DNA of 41,275 bases from an uncultured Acidobacteriota bacterium (GTDB lineage Bacteria; Acidobacteriota; Vicinamibacteria; Vicinamibacterales; CAVVIG01). The notes under the pieces were generated by a model. It had not been told where the DNA came from. It searched no databases and was given only the letters and a program-made list of their open reading frames with translations. The translations under genes and the position numbers were made by a program. Numbering within the stretch: the first letter of the stretch is position 1; each line of letters opens with the position of its first letter. Shown one piece after another: positions 8,765 through 15,551 of this stretch. The stretch covers positions 1 to 41,275 of the forward strand of contig CADEDC010000040.1 of assembly GCA_902825985.1 (NCBI GenBank), in the 5' to 3' direction.

Positions 8765-9733
8765 ATGCATCTGCGAGTGCTGAACGTCGGCTGCTTCGGC
8801 GGCGGGACCGGTCTGCCCAGTCTGCTCGGCGGATTGAAGAGCAACCCGTGGGTGCACGCCGACGCCGTCGTGACGATGTTCGACAGCGGTGGCAGTTCCG
8901 GCGTCCTGCGCGATGAACTCGGCGTGCTGCCGCCCGGCGACATCCTCAAGTGCGCGCTGGCGCTCTCGCGCAAGCCGCGCGAAGCGCGGCGCGTGCTGCT
9001 GGCACGGCTGCCGACGCTCGAGCACGCGCGGCTCGGCGGTCACACCGGGGGCAACCTGCTGCTGTCGATGATGCAGCGCTACAGCGGCGACTTCCTCGAC
9101 GCCATCGACGGCCTGCGCGCGTTGCTCGGCTGCCGCGGACGCGTCTGGCCGGTCAGCGTGCAGCAGGCGTCGGTATGCGCCCAGTACGGCGACGGGTCGA
9201 TGACCCGCGGCGAGGTCGAGGTGGATGCCGGTCAGTCGTCCGGCCGGTTCGTCGAACGCACCTGGCTGGAGCCGCCGGTGTCGATTCACCCGGCTGTCGC
9301 GTCGGCGATTGCCAAGTTCGACGCCGTCATCATCGGCCCGGGCAGCTTCTACACCAGCCTGATGCCGATCTTCCTCGTGCGCGGCGTCTCCGAAGCGCTG
9401 CAGAAGATGCCCGGGCCGATCATCCTCGTCGCCAACCTGCTGACCGAAGGGCGTGGCATGCTCGGGTTCACGGCGGCGGACGCCGTCTCGCGCATCGAGG
9501 ACGCCATCCAGCGCCCGATCGACGTCGTCGTCACGAACGAGGTGTGGCCGTCAGCCGCCGTGCTTGCGAGGTACGCGATGGAGCACAAGGAACCGCTGCT
9601 GACCGGATCCCTGCCCGACCATTGCGAGCCGGTGGGCGGGGCGTTCTGGAGCGGTGAGATCGCCCGGCACGATCGCCTGCGTCTCGCCTATGCGATCTGG
9701 TCCGTGTTGTCACGCCGCCTGCTCACGTCGTAA
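8765..9733 (+). CDS. yvcK: YvcK/CofD-like gluconeogenesis factor
   Basis: A 322-residue protein of the YvcK branch of the CofD-like family. YvcK binds UDP-N-acetylglucosamine and in Firmicutes and Actinobacteria links central carbon metabolism to cell-wall synthesis. Visible motifs are the nucleotide-binding FGGGTGLPSLLGGL loop near the N terminus, DSGGSSGVLRDELGVLPPGD, GHTGGNLLL, and IIGPGSFYTSLMP. The usual L-M-T-Q-P-G-E-T segment is replaced by L-L-T-E-G-R-G-M, which is a noticeable divergence. Length is typical. No rapZ or whiA gene is adjacent. It is divergent from the lemA operon and convergent with the LigD-type gene. Confidence 0.9.
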   Translation: MHLRVLNVGCFGGGTGLPSLLGGLKSNPWVHADAVVTMFDSGGSSGVLRDELGVLPPGDILKCALALSRKPREARRVLLARLPTLEHARLGGHTGGNLLLSMMQRYSGDFLDAIDGLRALLGCRGRVWPVSVQQASVCAQYGDGSMTRGEVEVDAGQSSGRFVERTWLEPPVSIHPAVASAIAKFDAVIIGPGSFYTSLMPIFLVRGVSEALQKMPGPIILVANLLTEGRGMLGFTAADAVSRIEDAIQRPIDVVVTNEVWPSAAVLARYAMEHKEPLLTGSLPDHCEPVGGAFWSGEIARHDRLRLAYAIWSVLSRRLLTS

Positions 9734-9761
9734 GCCGACGCCGGGGCGCGGGCGGCACATC

Positions 9762-10628
9762 TCAGCGGGACGGTTTCACCCGCTTCTTCTTGACCGAACG
9801 GGCCGTCGCCGCTGCCTCCTTCGTCGGCGCGGTCTTCCGCCTGTTCGTTCCGGCCGGCTTCGCCCGCGGCGTCCCGGCACCGGCGGGTGCCGCGCGCCGC
9901 TCTGCATCCGCTGCGCCATCAGCGGCCGCGGCCGATGGCGCGCCAGCCTTGAGCCGCGCGACGCGTTCGAGAATCTGCGTCAGCATGGCACCCGTGTCGC
10001 CCGTCTTCGCCGGCCGGTTGGAGAGCCAGAGCGCCGGCGTATCCTCGGCGAGGATGTCTTCGAAGTCGCCGTCGCTCTTCACGCTGCGCGGCGCGAACGT
10101 GGTGATGTCGAGTTCGCCGCTCCACTCGTCGCGGTGCTTGATCAACAGCCAGCTGCGGCCGTCCGCCCCGGCGCCGGTTCGCCCGGCGTAGCGTCCGCTG
10201 GTGCGCACCAGCACCCACGATCCCTTCAGCTTGTAGCCGTTCAGCGTGAACTTCAGATCGCCCTTCCTCATCGCGGCGTCGATGTCTTCGACTTCGGGCG
10301 TCCATGTCCCCTGATCCCACAGCATGACGATGCCGGCGCCGTAGCCTTCGGGAATGACCCCCTCGAACTGGCCGTAGTCGATCGGGTGATCTTCGGTCTG
10401 CATCGCGAGCCGGCGCGTCTTCGGATCGAGGGATGGACCCTTCGGCACCGCCCACGACAGCAGCACGCCGTTGTGTTCGAGGCGGAAATCGTAGTGAAGA
10501 TGGCTGGCGAGGTGCTTCTGGACGCAGAAGAAGCGCTCGCGTCCCTCGCGGGCGGCGACCTGGCCCGGCGGTTCCGGCGAGGTCGTGAAGTCGCGCTTGC
10601 GGTTGTATTCGTCGAGCGGTTTTGCCAT
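9762..10628 (-). CDS. Stand-alone LigD-type 3'-phosphoesterase domain protein
   Basis: A 288-residue protein carrying the DNA polymerase-ligase N-terminal (3'-phosphoesterase, PE) domain of LigD, which trims 3'-phosphates and ribonucleotides at DNA ends in non-homologous end joining. The motif H-L-H-Y-D-F-R-L-E (about 43-51), WAVPKGPSL, EDHPIDYGQFEGVIPEG (about 80-95) and VMLWDQGTW are clear, including the metal-binding His and Asp residues. No ligase or polymerase domain follows. Instead the C-terminal 70 residues form an Ala/Lys/Arg-rich tail likely to bind DNA. I chose the ATG at 10628, with AGGGG upstream, rather than the frame start at 10664. No Ku gene is visible in the window. Confidence 0.88.
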   Translation of the reverse strand: MAKPLDEYNRKRDFTTSPEPPGQVAAREGRERFFCVQKHLASHLHYDFRLEHNGVLLSWAVPKGPSLDPKTRRLAMQTEDHPIDYGQFEGVIPEGYGAGIVMLWDQGTWTPEVEDIDAAMRKGDLKFTLNGYKLKGSWVLVRTSGRYAGRTGAGADGRSWLLIKHRDEWSGELDITTFAPRSVKSDGDFEDILAEDTPALWLSNRPAKTGDTGAMLTQILERVARLKAGAPSAAAADGAADAERRAAPAGAGTPRAKPAGTNRRKTAPTKEAAATARSVKKKRVKPSR

Positions 10629-10713
10629 CGGGATCCCCTGGCCGCGCGGTCGTCGGTGCGTCACCCCGGCGGCTCGGTCTCGCGAGGCATCGACCGTGCC
10701 AGGCGGCCGGCGA

Positions 10714-12279
10714 CTACCTCACCGACCCCATCATGGCCGTGAACCGCCGGCGCATCAGCAGCATCACGATGCCGGCGACGATCGGCATCACGCTGACCGC
10801 CCCGAACAGCGTTGCCAGCGGCATGGATTCGTAGAACGTCGCCGTCTGTCCCGCCAGGAAGTTGCCGACCGAAGCGCCGAGGAACCAGACGCCCATCATC
10901 GATCCCTGGATACGGGCGGGTGCCAGCTTCGTCATCGAGCTGAGACCGACCGGACTCAGGCACAGCTCCGAGTAGGTCTGCACGAGATAGACGAGGACCA
11001 GCCACAGCGGACTGGCGAGGGTGCCGCCGAGTGCCGCGCGGGCCGGCGGCACGAGGATGATGAAGCTGATGCCGACGCCGATGAGGCCGATGGCGAACTT
11101 CGTCGGTGCTGACGGCTGGCGATCGCCGAGCGTCATCCAGAGCCAGGCGAAGACCGGGGCGAACGTCACGATGAACACCGCGTTCAGCGACTGGAACCAG
11201 CTGGCCGGGAACGGGCTGCCGCCGATCTGCCGCTCGGTGCTGCGGTCGGCGAACAGGCTGAGCGTCGACCCGGCCTGCTCGAACACCGCCCAGAACACAG
11301 CGGCACAGGCGAAGAAGACGAAGATGACCCACAGCCGACTGCGTTCGTCCGGCGTCCAGCTGCGATCCCTGAAGAGGTTGGCGAAGAACAGGACCGTGAT
11401 GATCGTCAACGAATAGCCGGCGATGTCGCGCACGAACGTCGGCGAGATCGCGATTGTGCCGGTGGCGGCGAGCAGGCCGACGACGACCAGCAGGCCAAGA
11501 CCGACGCCGACCCACGTAATCGCCTGGCGTTTGAACCTCGCGGCCAGTTCCGGCGTCGACGCGCCCCCGGGTCGCAGACCGGCGGTCCCGAGATGTCGCC
11601 CGGCGGCCAGGTACTGCACCAGGCCGAGCGTCATGCCGATACCGGCGGCGCCGAATCCGAAATGCCAGGCGTCGTTGGGATTCAGCCCCCAGCCGGCGAT
11701 GATGGCGCGGAACCGCTCGTCCTGCGCGAGAAAGCCGGCGATGAGCGGACCGAGGAACGCCCCGAGGTTGATCCCCATGTAGAAGATGGAGAAACCGGCA
11801 TCCCGGCGCGGGTCCTTGGCGCCGTACAGCTGACCGACGATCACGCTGATATTGGGCTTGAGCAGGCCGGTGCCAAGGACGATGAGGGTCAGGCCGAGGT
11901 AGAAGAAGCCGGGCGAGGGGACGGCCAGAGCGAAGTGACCGAGCGCGATCCCGATGCCGCCGTAGAGCACCGATTTCTGCTGGCCGAGCACCCGATCGGC
12001 CAGCCAGCCGCCCGGGACGCTCAGAAGGTAGACCATCGCCGTGTACGTTCCGTAGATCGCCGCGGCGGTCGCGGTATCCAGGCCCATGCCGCCGCTGGTC
12101 GCCGCCGCCGTCATATAGAAGATGAGGAACGCCCGCATGCCGTAGTAGCTGAACCGTTCCCACATCTCCGTGAAGAACAGCGTGGAGAGTCCGCGGGGGT
12201 GCCCGAAGAACGCGCGATCCTCGGATGCAGCGACCGGGAAACCGGTGGCGGCGGCACTGCCAGGCTGGGCTGTGTTCAT
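10714..12279 (-). CDS. POT/PTR2-family proton-coupled peptide transporter
   Basis: A 521-residue proton-dependent oligopeptide transporter (MFS superfamily) that should import di- and tripeptides. The N-terminal signature E-M-W-E-R-F-S-Y-Y-G (about 38-47), GGWLADRVLGQ, the PTR2 motif GTGLLKPNISVIVGQLYG, FSIFYMGINLGAFLGPLIAG and the C-terminal EL-CLSPVGLSSMTKLAP are all recognisable. Length and hydrophobicity fit 12-14 transmembrane helices. There is no ribosome site. Instead an extended -10, TGC-TAGACT, sits six bases before the ATG, so the message may be leaderless; the divergent yggX gene has nearly the same arrangement. Confidence 0.92.
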   Translation of the reverse strand: MNTAQPGSAAATGFPVAASEDRAFFGHPRGLSTLFFTEMWERFSYYGMRAFLIFYMTAAATSGGMGLDTATAAAIYGTYTAMVYLLSVPGGWLADRVLGQQKSVLYGGIGIALGHFALAVPSPGFFYLGLTLIVLGTGLLKPNISVIVGQLYGAKDPRRDAGFSIFYMGINLGAFLGPLIAGFLAQDERFRAIIAGWGLNPNDAWHFGFGAAGIGMTLGLVQYLAAGRHLGTAGLRPGGASTPELAARFKRQAITWVGVGLGLLVVVGLLAATGTIAISPTFVRDIAGYSLTIITVLFFANLFRDRSWTPDERSRLWVIFVFFACAAVFWAVFEQAGSTLSLFADRSTERQIGGSPFPASWFQSLNAVFIVTFAPVFAWLWMTLGDRQPSAPTKFAIGLIGVGISFIILVPPARAALGGTLASPLWLVLVYLVQTYSELCLSPVGLSSMTKLAPARIQGSMMGVWFLGASVGNFLAGQTATFYESMPLATLFGAVSVMPIVAGIVMLLMRRRFTAMMGSVR

Positions 12280-12285
12280 GGTCGG

Positions 12286-12291
12286 AGTCTA
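12286..12291 (-). promoter_or_regulatory. Extended -10 directly before the POT transporter start
   Basis: The minus strand reads TGC-TAGACT, then CCGACC and the ATG. The predicted transcription start coincides with the A of the start codon. Over 18 bases (12277-12294) it matches the yggX upstream sequence at 12373-12390 at 16 positions, in inverted orientation. Confidence 0.5.
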
Positions 12292-12375
12292 GCAGACGCG
12301 CACGTGCATCCGTCCCCCTGGGAATGCGGCAATCCAAGGCCGGTTGCGGGGCCAGGATGGATGGTGACAGGGTGC

Positions 12376-12381
12376 TACAAT
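12376..12381 (+). promoter_or_regulatory. Extended -10 directly before yggX
   Basis: TGC-TACAAT, then CCGACC and the ATG at 12388. The hexamer matches consensus at 5 of 6 positions and the TG extension is present. The predicted start falls on the A of the ATG, and no ribosome site is visible, so a leaderless message is likely. Confidence 0.55.
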
Positions 12382-12387
12382 CCGACC

Positions 12388-12663
12388 ATGGCTGACACCC
12401 GTACCGTCCTCTGCGTGAAGTTCAAGAAGGAGCTCCCGGGACTCGACGCGCCGCCGTGGCCGGGTGAACTGGGCCAGCGGATCTTCGACAACGTCTCGGT
12501 CGACGCCTGGAAGCTCTGGGAAGACCGGATGAAGATGATCCTCAACGAGTACCGGCTGATGCCCTGGCAGAAGGAAGCGCAGGACCTGGTCGCCCGCCAC
12601 ATGGAAGACTTCTTCTTCGGAGAAGGAAGCGCCTTACCGCCTGAGTACAAGCCGCAACACTGA
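12388..12663 (+). CDS. yggX: YggX-type Fe(II)-trafficking / oxidative damage protection protein
   Basis: A 91-residue YggX family protein. These small cytoplasmic proteins protect iron-sulfur clusters and help handle labile iron during oxidative stress. It matches the enterobacterial protein along its length: V-L-C-V-K-F near the N terminus with the conserved Cys9, PPWPGELGQRIFDNVS, AWKLWEDRMKMILNEYRL and the C-terminal FFFGEG. The frame stays open far upstream (to 11593) but only the ATG at 12388 gives the family length, and it is immediately preceded by an extended -10. Monocistronic by position. Confidence 0.93.
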   Translation: MADTRTVLCVKFKKELPGLDAPPWPGELGQRIFDNVSVDAWKLWEDRMKMILNEYRLMPWQKEAQDLVARHMEDFFFGEGSALPPEYKPQH

Positions 12664-12681
12664 GCGCCACCGCGTGAGCAG

Positions 12682-12704
12682 GGCGAGGCCTGGCCGCTCT
12701 CGCC
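12682..12704 (+). terminator. Possible hairpin downstream of yggX
   Basis: GGCGAG at 12682-12687 can pair with CTCGCC at 12699-12704 around an 11-base loop, 18 bases after the yggX stop. There is no T-run, so it may only stabilise or pause the transcript. Confidence 0.25.
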
Positions 12705-12876
12705 GCCTACCTCGTCCTGACTGTAATCGCTACTGCGATCAAGCCCTTCTGTAGTAATCCACTGCAACCGGCGCGAACAGCCCCGAACGGGCCATTTCGC
12801 AACGCCAGCAAACAGAGCCAGTTACGCGGGCCCCTCCGCTGGGCTCGTGGCACCGTTCTTGTAAATGCCGGGGTAG

Positions 12877-13053
12877 ATGGAGTCAGCTGCCGTCGTCGGA
12901 TCCGAGTTGAACCCGAACGATCGCCAGGACGACGACGATCAGCCAGACGAGGCACCTGAGACGCCTCTCGACGAGCCGGCGCCGCCGCACGTCGAAGATC
13001 CGCCAGTGGAGCCGGGGGGCAAGGCCCCCTACGTCGTTCGTGCGCCGGGGTAG
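12877..13053 (+). CDS. Small Pro/Asp/Glu-rich protein (58 residues)
   Basis: A 58-residue open frame starting with ATG at 12877. The product is very acidic and Pro-rich (a run of Asp around residues 18-21, repeats of D-E-P and E-D-P-P-V-E-P) and ends with G-K-A-P-Y-V-V-R-A-P-G. I recall similar short proteins with Pro/Glu repeats and a G-x-x-P-Y-V ending in soil bacteria, without known function; that is memory, not a search. The ribosome site is weak (GGGGT close to the ATG). It lies 99 bases before the KGG-repeat gene, which is a stress-type small protein, and could be expressed with it. Disordered by composition. Confidence 0.55.
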   Translation: MESAAVVGSELNPNDRQDDDDQPDEAPETPLDEPAPPHVEDPPVEPGGKAPYVVRAPG

Positions 13054-13152
13054 CGCCGAACCAAACACTGGCCAATCCGGTCTAATCAAGTGGGGCGACC
13101 CCAGCCGAGAGGACCGGGACACCGAACGCCGTAACTACAAGCGGAGGTCAAC

Positions 13153-13389
13153 GTGACTACAGAACGCAAGGAACGCCGTGGGTTTGCGTCGATGTCCCCC
13201 GAGAAGCAGCGTGAGATCGCCAGCAAGGGGGGGCGCGCCGCTCACGAAAAAGGCACCGCGCACGAGTGGACGGCCGACGAGGCCCGTCTGGCCGGCCGCA
13301 AGGGCGGGCAGGTCAGCCGCGGCGGTCGCGGCCGATTGATCACATCCGAACCAACGACACCGCCGACCACCGAAGGCGATATCCAGTGA
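13153..13389 (+). CDS. KGG-repeat stress-induced small protein
   Basis: A 78-residue hydrophilic protein with the KGG/Con-10-like motif twice: a copy around S-K-G-G-R-A-A-H-E-K-G-T-A-H-E-W-T (about 24-40) and a second around G-R-K-G-G-Q-V-S-R-G-G-R-G (about 47-59). Related proteins (YciG, GsiB, conidiation protein 10) are induced by general stress, desiccation or glucose starvation and are intrinsically disordered. It begins with GTG preceded by GGAGG at a spacing of about six bases, which supports the start. The C terminus is Thr/Pro-rich. It sits between the small acidic protein and the OmpA-like gene. Confidence 0.9.
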   Translation: MTTERKERRGFASMSPEKQREIASKGGRAAHEKGTAHEWTADEARLAGRKGGQVSRGGRGRLITSEPTTPPTTEGDIQ

Positions 13390-13455
13390 AACACCAGACG
13401 AACGGACTTGTTTTGTCCCTGGTCCGTCGTCCGGTGTGCGTGGAGAGCAAAGACC

Positions 13456-15183
13456 ATGTTGAGACGAGCCGCCGCGTTGTGCGTCGCGGCACTGGCCGTC
13501 GCGGCCAGCGCGAACGCGCAGAGCGGTTCTTCAGGGACATCCACGGCGCAGAATCAGTCGGCAGCGACGCCATCGTCCTCGGCCGCGTCACAGGAGACGC
13601 GGCCGGCGACGACGACGTTCTACGGCGACACTGGCTTGTGGTATGTGCCGACCGCGGAGGTCCTCGCACACGGTAAGTGGTCCGTGAGCGGCTACCGCCG
13701 CGGCACCAATTACGTGCAGGGCTTCACCAACGTCGGCGACATCGCCGGTACGTTCGGGGTCGGAATCAAGGATCGGGCGGAAGTCTTCGTCTCGTTCCTG
13801 GTCGACACGCGCGTCGATCGCGATCTCCGGCCTCTGTTCAACGCCAACGACCGTCGCGTCGGTGGCGTCCTCGACCGCTATCCCAGAATCAATTCCGGCT
13901 GGAGTGGTGACAACGTCGGCGACCTGTTCGTCGGCGGCAAGGTCAACCTGTGGTCCGAGTACCAGCAGCGGCCGCTGGCGCTGGCGGTACGCGGTCTGGT
14001 CAAGCTGCCCACCGGCAACGAAGACGCCGGCGTCAGCACCGGCAAGACCGACTTCCTGGTCGACTTCATCGCCAGCAAGGAAGCGGCGCGTCTGGTCGAT
14101 GTGTCCGGCTACGCCGGCTACGAGTTCCGGGGGCAACCCGACGACTTCGACGCCCCATCCGGCGCCTTCCGCTGGGGCGGCGGCGCGGCGTTCCCGTCCC
14201 GCAGCCCGCTGCGCGGCGTCCTCGAACTCAACGGCATCGTGCCGTCGCAGGATGCGGTGACGTTCACCGGCCCGCGTACGGCAGCCGTCGACAACACCCT
14301 GCCGCCGTTGGTGTCCGACGTACAGGCACTGACACGCGCGACGGCGGGACTGACCTGGCAGCATCGCAACGGGTTCTTCGTCGGCGGCGGCGTCAGCTGG
14401 AACGTGCCGCGCGAAAGCCGCGACGGCTTCGTCGCCGACAGCGATCCGTTTGGTGACTTCGTCGACTGGCAGGTGCGGGTCGGGTTCCACCCGGGCGCTC
14501 GTGTCTACGTCGCACCGCCACCGCCACCCCCACCCGCTCCGGAACCGCCGCCGCCGCCGGCCAATCGTCCGCCGACGGTGCGCGCACAGTGCGATCCGTG
14601 CACGGTGGCCCCTGGCGCGAATTCGACGGTGCGGGCGGAAGGCAACGACCCGGATGGCGACACCCTGACCTATCGCTGGAGCACGCCGAACGGCGCGCTC
14701 GCCACCCCTGCCGAGCGCCAGTCACAATGGACGGCGCCCCAGCAGGAAGGCACCGTTCCGGTCACCGTCACCGTTGACGATGGCAAGGGCGGAACGGCGT
14801 CGGACTCGGTGAACATCCAGGTCGCCCGGCCACCCATGAAGGCGTACACCTTCGAGGACGTGCACTTCGACTTCGACCGCTACACGCTCCGTCCGGAGGC
14901 GACCCGGCTGCTCGACGAAGCCGTGGCGGCCCTTCGCGAGGACGACCGCCTGCGGCTCGAGGTGGAAGGGCACACCTGCAACATCGGCACGGCCGAATAC
15001 AACCTCGCGCTCGGCGATCGTCGGGCCAACGCCGTCCGCGACTACCTGGTGAGCCGCGGCGTCTCGGCCGATCGGCTCCGCACCGTCAGCTACGGCGAGG
15101 AACGGCCGAAGTACGACAACGCCCGCGAAGAAACGCGACGTCTCAATCGTCGTGCGGCGCTCGTCGTCAATCTGACGCGCTAG
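13456..15183 (+). CDS. OmpA-family outer-membrane protein with Ig-like insert
   Basis: A 575-residue protein. A signal peptide ends at A-N-A-Q (about 21), then comes a Ser/Thr/Gln-rich linker and an approximately 300-residue region of alternating aromatic and polar residues with many Gly, as in a beta-barrel (about 50-355). A polyproline stretch (about 357-372) leads to an Ig/cadherin-like domain with N-D-P-D-G-D-T-L-T-Y-R-W and V-T-V-D-D-G-K-G-G (about 373-458). The OmpA peptidoglycan-binding domain fills 462-575: F-D-F-D-R-Y-T-L-R-P, EGHTCNIGTAEYNLALGDRRA and SYGEERP. It should tether the outer membrane to the cell wall. The start follows GGAGAG. A large hairpin follows the stop. Confidence 0.9.
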   Translation: MLRRAAALCVAALAVAASANAQSGSSGTSTAQNQSAATPSSSAASQETRPATTTFYGDTGLWYVPTAEVLAHGKWSVSGYRRGTNYVQGFTNVGDIAGTFGVGIKDRAEVFVSFLVDTRVDRDLRPLFNANDRRVGGVLDRYPRINSGWSGDNVGDLFVGGKVNLWSEYQQRPLALAVRGLVKLPTGNEDAGVSTGKTDFLVDFIASKEAARLVDVSGYAGYEFRGQPDDFDAPSGAFRWGGGAAFPSRSPLRGVLELNGIVPSQDAVTFTGPRTAAVDNTLPPLVSDVQALTRATAGLTWQHRNGFFVGGGVSWNVPRESRDGFVADSDPFGDFVDWQVRVGFHPGARVYVAPPPPPPPAPEPPPPPANRPPTVRAQCDPCTVAPGANSTVRAEGNDPDGDTLTYRWSTPNGALATPAERQSQWTAPQQEGTVPVTVTVDDGKGGTASDSVNIQVARPPMKAYTFEDVHFDFDRYTLRPEATRLLDEAVAALREDDRLRLEVEGHTCNIGTAEYNLALGDRRANAVRDYLVSRGVSADRLRTVSYGEERPKYDNAREETRRLNRRAALVVNLTR

Positions 15184-15191
15184 TCGACTGT

Positions 15192-15230
15192 TCGCCGGCG
15201 CCGTCGTGCCCCCGCACGCGGCGCCGGCGA
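15192..15230 (+). terminator. Strong GC-rich hairpin after the OmpA-like gene
   Basis: Bases 15192-15203 are perfectly complementary to 15219-15230 (12 pairs). Inside the loop, 15205-15209 pairs with 15214-15218 around a CCCC tetraloop, leaving one bulged T at 15204: 17 pairs in total. It starts nine bases after the stop codon. Only TTCG follows, so it is a terminator without a full U-tract, or a 3'-end stabiliser. Being nearly palindromic, it could act on both strands. Confidence 0.6.
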
Positions 15231-15266
15231 TTCGTCCCGCCAACCTCGGAGCACAGGCCGAGCCGC

Positions 15267-15458
15267 ATGCGTGTAATCCACATCTATCTCCTGATCTACT
15301 TCCTGCTCATTGCCGGTGCCGCCGTCGTGCTGTGGAATGCCGGCGTCATCCAGCGCGTGCCGTCGTCGTGGCTCTTCATCGGCACATCCGGCGCCGTGCT
15401 GCTGGGCGTTCTGCTGGCCGTGCTGTCGGCGTCCCCCCGGCGCGTCCAGAACGTCTGA
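15267..15458 (+). CDS. Small two-helix membrane protein (63 residues)
   Basis: A 63-residue protein of unknown function made almost wholly of two hydrophobic helices: about residues 4-25 (IHIYLLIYFLLIAGAAVVLW) and 36-55 (FIGTSGAVLLGVLLAVLSA), joined by a short V-I-Q-R-V-P loop and ending with a basic R-R-V-Q-N-V tail. The coding bias and the clean membrane pattern argue that it is real, though the ribosome site is weak. It lies between the OmpA-like gene and the Omp85-type gene in the same direction, so a role in the envelope is plausible but not shown. Confidence 0.6.
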   Translation: MRVIHIYLLIYFLLIAGAAVVLWNAGVIQRVPSSWLFIGTSGAVLLGVLLAVLSASPRRVQNV

Positions 15459-15551
15459 GCTCGTCTCCCGCCGCGCGGGGCGGCGCCGCGGAGCGCGACG
15501 AATCGCTGGGCAGTGCCGTGTGGCATGCGGTATGGTTCAAGCAGAATCCGG

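Noticed and set aside
10661..12337. 558-residue open frame on the minus strand
   Set aside because: It overlaps the POT transporter in another frame; the transporter frame has clear family motifs and this one is Arg-rich noise.
11593..12387. Upstream extension of the yggX frame
   Set aside because: It is antisense to the POT gene and would more than triple the family length.
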